A DNA stretch of 64,000 nt from Affinirhizobium lemnae (lineage in GTDB: Bacteria; Pseudomonadota; Alphaproteobacteria; Rhizobiales; Rhizobiaceae): positions 20,268 through 84,267 of the forward strand of contig NZ_JALJQZ010000019.1 in NCBI RefSeq assembly GCF_022968395.1, given 5' to 3'. Shown here in pieces: positions 60,382 through 64,000 of the stretch (positions within the stretch are counted from its first letter, which is position 1; the number at the start of each line of letters is the position of its first letter). The position numbers and the translations under genes are program-made. A model generated the notes under the pieces. The model searched no databases. It saw only the letters and a program-made list of their open reading frames with translations, and had not been told where the DNA came from.

Positions 60382-61887
60382 ATGGATCTTTTCAATAATC
60401 TTGCACTTGGTTTCTCCACTGCGACGTCTCTGGCAAACCTGTTCTTCTGCCTGATCGGTGTTCTGCTCGGAACCCTGATCGGCGTCCTGCCGGGGATTGG
60501 TGCGACCGCGACCATCGCCATGCTGTTGCCCATCACGTTTCAGTTGGAGCCGGTTTCCTCGCTCATCATGCTGGCCGGCATCTATTACGGTGCGCAATAT
60601 GGTGGCTCCACCACGGCCATCCTCATCAACATGCCGGGCGAAAGCTCTTCGGCCGTGACCGCCATCGACGGTTACCAGATGGCGCGCAAGGGGCGGGCAG
60701 GGGCGGCCCTGGCTATCGCTGCGCTTGGCTCCTTCTTCGCCGGTACGGTCTCCACATTCCTGGTTGCCATCTTCGCGCCGCCGCTGACGAAAATCGCCCT
60801 GCAGTTTGGTGCTGCGGAATATTTCTCGCTGATGGTGGTCGGTCTCGTCTCGTCCATCGCGCTTGCATCCGGCTCCATCATCAAGGCGCTCGCCATGGTG
60901 GTTCTCGGTCTGCTGCTCGGACTTGTGGGAACCGACATCTATTCCGGCACGCCACGCTTCACGCTGGGCATTCGCGAATACTCGGACGGTCTGAACTTCG
61001 TCGCCGTCGCTGTCGGTGTATTCGGGATCGCGGAAATCCTGCGCAATCTTGAAGGCGAGAAGAACAGAACCGTACTGATGTCGAAGGTCAGCGGTCTTCT
61101 GCCGACCAAGGCCGACTTCAAGGAAATGTTTGCGCCGGTGCTTCGCGGAACGGCAATTGGTTCGGCGCTCGGTATTCTGCCCGGCGGCGGTGCCATCCTG
61201 GCCGCCTTTGCGTCCTACACGGTGGAAAAGCGTGTTTCGAAGAAGCCGGAGGAGTTCGGCCATGGTGCGATCGCGGGTGTTGCGGGTCCGGAATCGGCCA
61301 ACAACGCCGGTGCCCAGACATCGTTTATTCCGCTTCTGACGCTTGGCATCCCGGCAAATCCGGTCATGGCGCTGATGGTGGGTGCAATGATCATCCAGGG
61401 CATTGTTCCCGGTCCGAATGTCGCGACCGAGCAACCGGCCCTGTTCTGGGGAATCATTGCTTCCATGTGGATCGGCAACCTGATGCTGGTCGTGCTCAAC
61501 CTGCCGCTCATCGGGCTTTGGGTGAAGCTTCTGACGATCCCGTATTATGTGCTCTTCCCCATCATCATGGCCTTCTGCTCCATCGGGGTCTACAGCGTTA
61601 ACTCGAACGTGTTCGATCTCTATGCGGTCGCCTTCTTCGGGTTCATCGGATACGTCCTCGTCAAGTTGCGGTGCGAACCGGCGCCCCTTCTGCTCGGTTT
61701 CGTGCTGGGGCCGCTTCTGGAGGAAAACCTCCGTCGTGCCATGATCCTGTCGCGCGGTGATCCAACGACCTTCCTGACGCGACCGATCAGCGCCACACTG
61801 CTGGTGATTGCCTTGGGTGTTCTGGTCATCGTGCTGCTGCCGAGCGTGCGCAAGAAGCGCGAGGAAGTGTTTCAGGACGAAGAATAG
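60382..61887 (+). CDS. tctA: Tripartite tricarboxylate transporter large membrane subunit (TctA)
   Basis: A 501-residue protein with about 12 helices. TctA signatures are GTLIGVLPGIGATATIAMLLP, YYGAQYGGSTTAILINMPGESSSAVTAIDGYQMARKG (split), GVAGPESANNAGAQTSFIPLLTLGIPANPVMALM and FVLGPLLEENLRRAMILSRGD. It forms the transport channel with TctB, driven by ion gradient. Confidence 0.94.
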   Translation: MDLFNNLALGFSTATSLANLFFCLIGVLLGTLIGVLPGIGATATIAMLLPITFQLEPVSSLIMLAGIYYGAQYGGSTTAILINMPGESSSAVTAIDGYQMARKGRAGAALAIAALGSFFAGTVSTFLVAIFAPPLTKIALQFGAAEYFSLMVVGLVSSIALASGSIIKALAMVVLGLLLGLVGTDIYSGTPRFTLGIREYSDGLNFVAVAVGVFGIAEILRNLEGEKNRTVLMSKVSGLLPTKADFKEMFAPVLRGTAIGSALGILPGGGAILAAFASYTVEKRVSKKPEEFGHGAIAGVAGPESANNAGAQTSFIPLLTLGIPANPVMALMVGAMIIQGIVPGPNVATEQPALFWGIIASMWIGNLMLVVLNLPLIGLWVKLLTIPYYVLFPIIMAFCSIGVYSVNSNVFDLYAVAFFGFIGYVLVKLRCEPAPLLLGFVLGPLLEENLRRAMILSRGDPTTFLTRPISATLLVIALGVLVIVLLPSVRKKREEVFQDEE

Positions 61888-61944
61888 CTTGCCGGACGTT
61901 ATCGCAGAATGCTTCAATTAGTTCAAACCCCGCTCTAGACAATC

Positions 61945-61981
61945 CGCCGCTGCTCTTTCGCCAGAGTGGCGGCGTTTTTTT
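61945..61981 (+). terminator. Rho-independent terminator after tctA
   Basis: CGCCGCTGCTCT (61945-61956) pairs with AGAGTGGCGGCG (61963-61974) apart from a two-base mismatch, followed by TTTTTTT. Confidence 0.85.
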
Positions 61982-62180
61982 GTTTTGCAGGCTCGAGTTG
62001 TAGCGCATTTGAACCAATGCGTTGTCACTTTGTATCCTGTACGGTGAACGTCTCTTGGTTCGTCAAGCGAACTCGGATAGAAGTATTGGATCGGTCGCCG
62101 TAAGGACCACTGGGGGGATAGAGACGATGATCGCCATAATGGTGATGTTCAGCCAAGGCTTCAGGGCTTAACTTCTCCAC

Positions 62181-63872
62181 ATGAAGAGGTTTTCCGGACT
62201 TCTGCCGACTGCTCCCATTGGAGCCTATCTCGTTGCATTGGCAGCCGTTATTGCCTTGCCGCTGATTGCCTTTGTGATCTTCCTCATTCTGCGGCTGGAA
62301 GCGCAGCAACGTGCCATTCTCAACACCGATACAAGGGATGATGCTCGAACCATTGCGCGCGCTATCGATCAGGAGTTGCGGGACGCGATCACGACCCTTA
62401 AGCTGATCTCCACCTCACCCGAACTCGATACGAACGACCTTGGCGGCTTTCATAACAGGACGCAGGTGAGTCTTAGGGGAAGCTCCCGATATGTTCTGGT
62501 TGCCGACGAGAAGGGTCAGCAGCTACTTAATACGCGCGTCGATTATGGAATATCTCTGCCCATATTGTCGGATCTGGAGACGTTTGCGCTTGCGAAGCAG
62601 ACCGACCGGATCCAGGTTTCCAACATCCTTTTCGGCAATACCAGTAAGCGCTGGGTCTTCAACGTCATCCTGCCGCTCGGCGGACCTGCACGTGCATCCG
62701 GTGCCGCAGCACTCATCCTCACCCAGAATGCGGAGGACCTGCAGAGGCTGATGTCCACTGACGGTTTGCCGAAGGGGTGGTCTGTCGGCGTTCTGGACAG
62801 GCGGGGAAATGTGGTGACTGCCACCAATGCGGCTGCCGGGGATCCAACGCCGATTTCCTTGTCTACGCAAGCCCTTATGACCGGCAACAGCGGGACCATC
62901 GAGGGTGTGAACGGCAGTGACCGACTGATGTACGGCTATGCCAAGCTCACACCATGGGACTGGAAGGTCGTTGTCTGGGGTCCAATCAGTACAGCTCAGG
63001 CGACTATCGTTTCGACCTGGCGCTACTTTGTGATTGGCAGTGCCACCTTCCTGACCGTCGGTTTGCTGATTGCCTATCTGCTTGGGCGCCAGTTACGGAC
63101 GCCCATCCGGCAAATCGCGGAAATGGCGGAGAGGATTGGCCGGGGTGAAATTGTTTCGCCTGTTGAGACACGGATAGCCGAAGCCAATCAGGTTGCGATT
63201 GCTCTGTCCAATGCCTCGTTCGATCGTAGCGAGGCCGAAGACCGGGCTCATCTGGTCATGCGGGAGCTTGTTCATCGTACGAAGAACATCATGACCCTCA
63301 TACAGGCGATGATGCGGCAGCTAGCGCGCAAGGAAACCAATATCAATGTATTCCAGAGCGCCATAGGTGAGCGACTTCAGGGGCTAGGCCGATCGATCGA
63401 GATGCTGGCGCAGGAACAATGGGCTGGCGTTCCGCTGATGCGAGTCGTGGCGCTGCATCTGGAAGCTTTTGCCGAAGCTCGAAGCAGGGTGCGTGTCACC
63501 GGTCCGGACTTTGTACTACGCGCCGAAGCTGTTCAGAACCTTGGTCTCATCCTTCACGAACTGGCGACCAATTCGGTCAAGTATGGTGCCTTGTCAGCGC
63601 CGGAAGGTCGGGTTTCGCTAAGCTGGAGGGTTGAGGAGGTCGCGGAGGGGGAGCCGCGCATCATCATTGAATGGACCGAGCAGAATGGCCCACCTGTGCA
63701 GGAGCCTGCAACGACCGGTTTCGGAACGACAATCATCAAACGGCATGCGGCAGCAGCCTTCAGCGGGCATGTGGAGGTTGATTATTCGGAACATGGGTTC
63801 CGCTGGACACTTTCGGGCCCACGGCGGGTTTTCGAGCGCTGTCCGACCGAGGCGCAAAAGGAAGAGGCCTGA
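62181..63872 (+). CDS. HWE-family sensor histidine kinase with extracytoplasmic Cache domain
   Basis: A 563-residue kinase. N-terminal helix (YLVALAAVIALPLIAFVIFLI), an outside domain of about 230 residues (dCache-like, SGTIEGVNGSDRLMYGYAKL), second helix (YFVIGSATFLTVGLLIAYLLG), HAMP (TPIRQIAEMAERIGRGEI), then the HWE core: MRELVHRTKNIMTLIQAM with the phospho-His, LILHELATNSVKYGAL and IIEWTEQNGPP with the Trp-x-Glu motif. No receiver domain or adjacent partner regulator is seen. ATG 62181 has no good ribosome-binding site, but no better start exists before the first helix. Confidence 0.85.
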   Translation: MKRFSGLLPTAPIGAYLVALAAVIALPLIAFVIFLILRLEAQQRAILNTDTRDDARTIARAIDQELRDAITTLKLISTSPELDTNDLGGFHNRTQVSLRGSSRYVLVADEKGQQLLNTRVDYGISLPILSDLETFALAKQTDRIQVSNILFGNTSKRWVFNVILPLGGPARASGAAALILTQNAEDLQRLMSTDGLPKGWSVGVLDRRGNVVTATNAAAGDPTPISLSTQALMTGNSGTIEGVNGSDRLMYGYAKLTPWDWKVVVWGPISTAQATIVSTWRYFVIGSATFLTVGLLIAYLLGRQLRTPIRQIAEMAERIGRGEIVSPVETRIAEANQVAIALSNASFDRSEAEDRAHLVMRELVHRTKNIMTLIQAMMRQLARKETNINVFQSAIGERLQGLGRSIEMLAQEQWAGVPLMRVVALHLEAFAEARSRVRVTGPDFVLRAEAVQNLGLILHELATNSVKYGALSAPEGRVSLSWRVEEVAEGEPRIIIEWTEQNGPPVQEPATTGFGTTIIKRHAAAAFSGHVEVDYSEHGFRWTLSGPRRVFERCPTEAQKEEA

Positions 63873-63946
63873 TTTTCGGGGGAGCAGCGTTGCTCTACAG
63901 GAATTCGATAATTACAAATTTCCCCTAGGCGGTAGTGACGATTTAG

Positions 63947-64000
63947 CTATTTGAGCCAGATGGCGATGGCTGCGAGTTTGACGAATCCCATGAAGTTGGC
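63947..64000 (-). mobile_element. IS5-family transposase, C-terminal fragment at window edge
   Basis: The complement reads ANFMGFVKLAAIAIWLK followed by TAG at 63949-63947. This ending is familiar from IS5-type (IS427-like) transposases of Rhizobiales. The rest lies beyond the window; the IS end and target duplication between 63873 and 63946 could not be defined. Confidence 0.75.

Noticed and set aside
60229..61917. Long minus-strand open frame (562 codons) opposite tctA
   Set aside because: The product is an extremely His/Asp/Gln/Arg-rich protein, the expected shadow of a GC-rich gene for a membrane protein, and tctA is certain on the plus strand.
1..64000. CRISPR arrays, tRNA or rRNA genes, prophage genes
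   Set aside because: No regularly spaced repeats, no tRNA-like arms or rRNA words and no phage structural genes were seen by eye on either strand.

Overview
The window is chromosomal-type DNA from an alphaproteobacterium of the Rhizobiales, most likely an Agrobacterium/Rhizobium relative. The evidence is iol and NAGGN genes, a cyoABCD operon with SURF1, DctBD, TctCBA, an HWE-type kinase, hFixL/FxkR/FixK-type regulators, EcfG-type promoters (GGAAC-N16/17-CGTT) and Rhizobiales-type palindromic intergenic repeats. I saw no rRNA, tRNA, phage or CRISPR. The only mobile DNA is the last 17 codons of an IS5-type transposase at the right edge. Genus and species cannot be fixed from sequence alone.

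Layout. 1-1.4 kb: end of an inositol operon (iolE fragment, small membrane protein, iolB). 1.4-6.1 kb: three-gene operon for the osmoprotectant N-acetylglutaminylglutamine amide. 6.3-12.2 kb: six minus-strand genes that together form an oxidative L-fucose-type pathway, divergent from a GntR/FadR regulator and a UxaA-family dehydratase (12.4-14.7 kb). 14.8-22.1 kb: DUF4112 protein, small membrane protein, surf1 and cyoDCBA, with a divergent MFS transporter. 22.3-28.3 kb: MhpD-like protein, treZ-malQ, cysG. 28.6-32.6 kb: LacI regulator, nucleoside hydrolase and adenine deaminase. 32.6-36.7 kb: oxygen-sensing cluster. 36.7-42.2 kb: GAF-PAS-GGDEF-EAL protein, an ABC permease with a decayed ATPase, and an aminotransferase. 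42.4-47.9 kb: polar amino acid ABC transporter, flavin monooxygenase, XRE-cupin regulator. 47.9-50.4 kb: cytochrome bd/CIO oxidase. 50.7-55.0 kb: membrane/stress genes with EcfG promoters. 55.3-61.9 kb: DctBD two-component system and a TctCBA tripartite carboxylate transporter. 62.2-63.9 kb: HWE sensor kinase.

The most interesting theme is oxygen control of respiration. A FixL-like hybrid kinase with heme-PAS His195 and Arg215, an OmpR-type regulator and a FixK-class CRP protein sit together, with an exact GTTACA-N4-GTTACA K-box between the two regulators. Sites fitting the FixK pattern TTG(A/C)-N6-(T/G)CAA lie upstream of cydA, of the MFS gene next to cyo, and of an unknown gene beside the cluster. 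The window therefore appears to hold both the sensor cascade and several of its targets.

Two other themes stand out: a block of three or four genes with EcfG promoters (phospholipase D, a membrane protein, an EEP hydrolase, a tiny proline-rich protein), and DctD-like palindromes in front of tctC, suggesting that a DctBD pair here controls a TTT transporter rather than dctA. All functional calls are by reading motifs; no database search was run.
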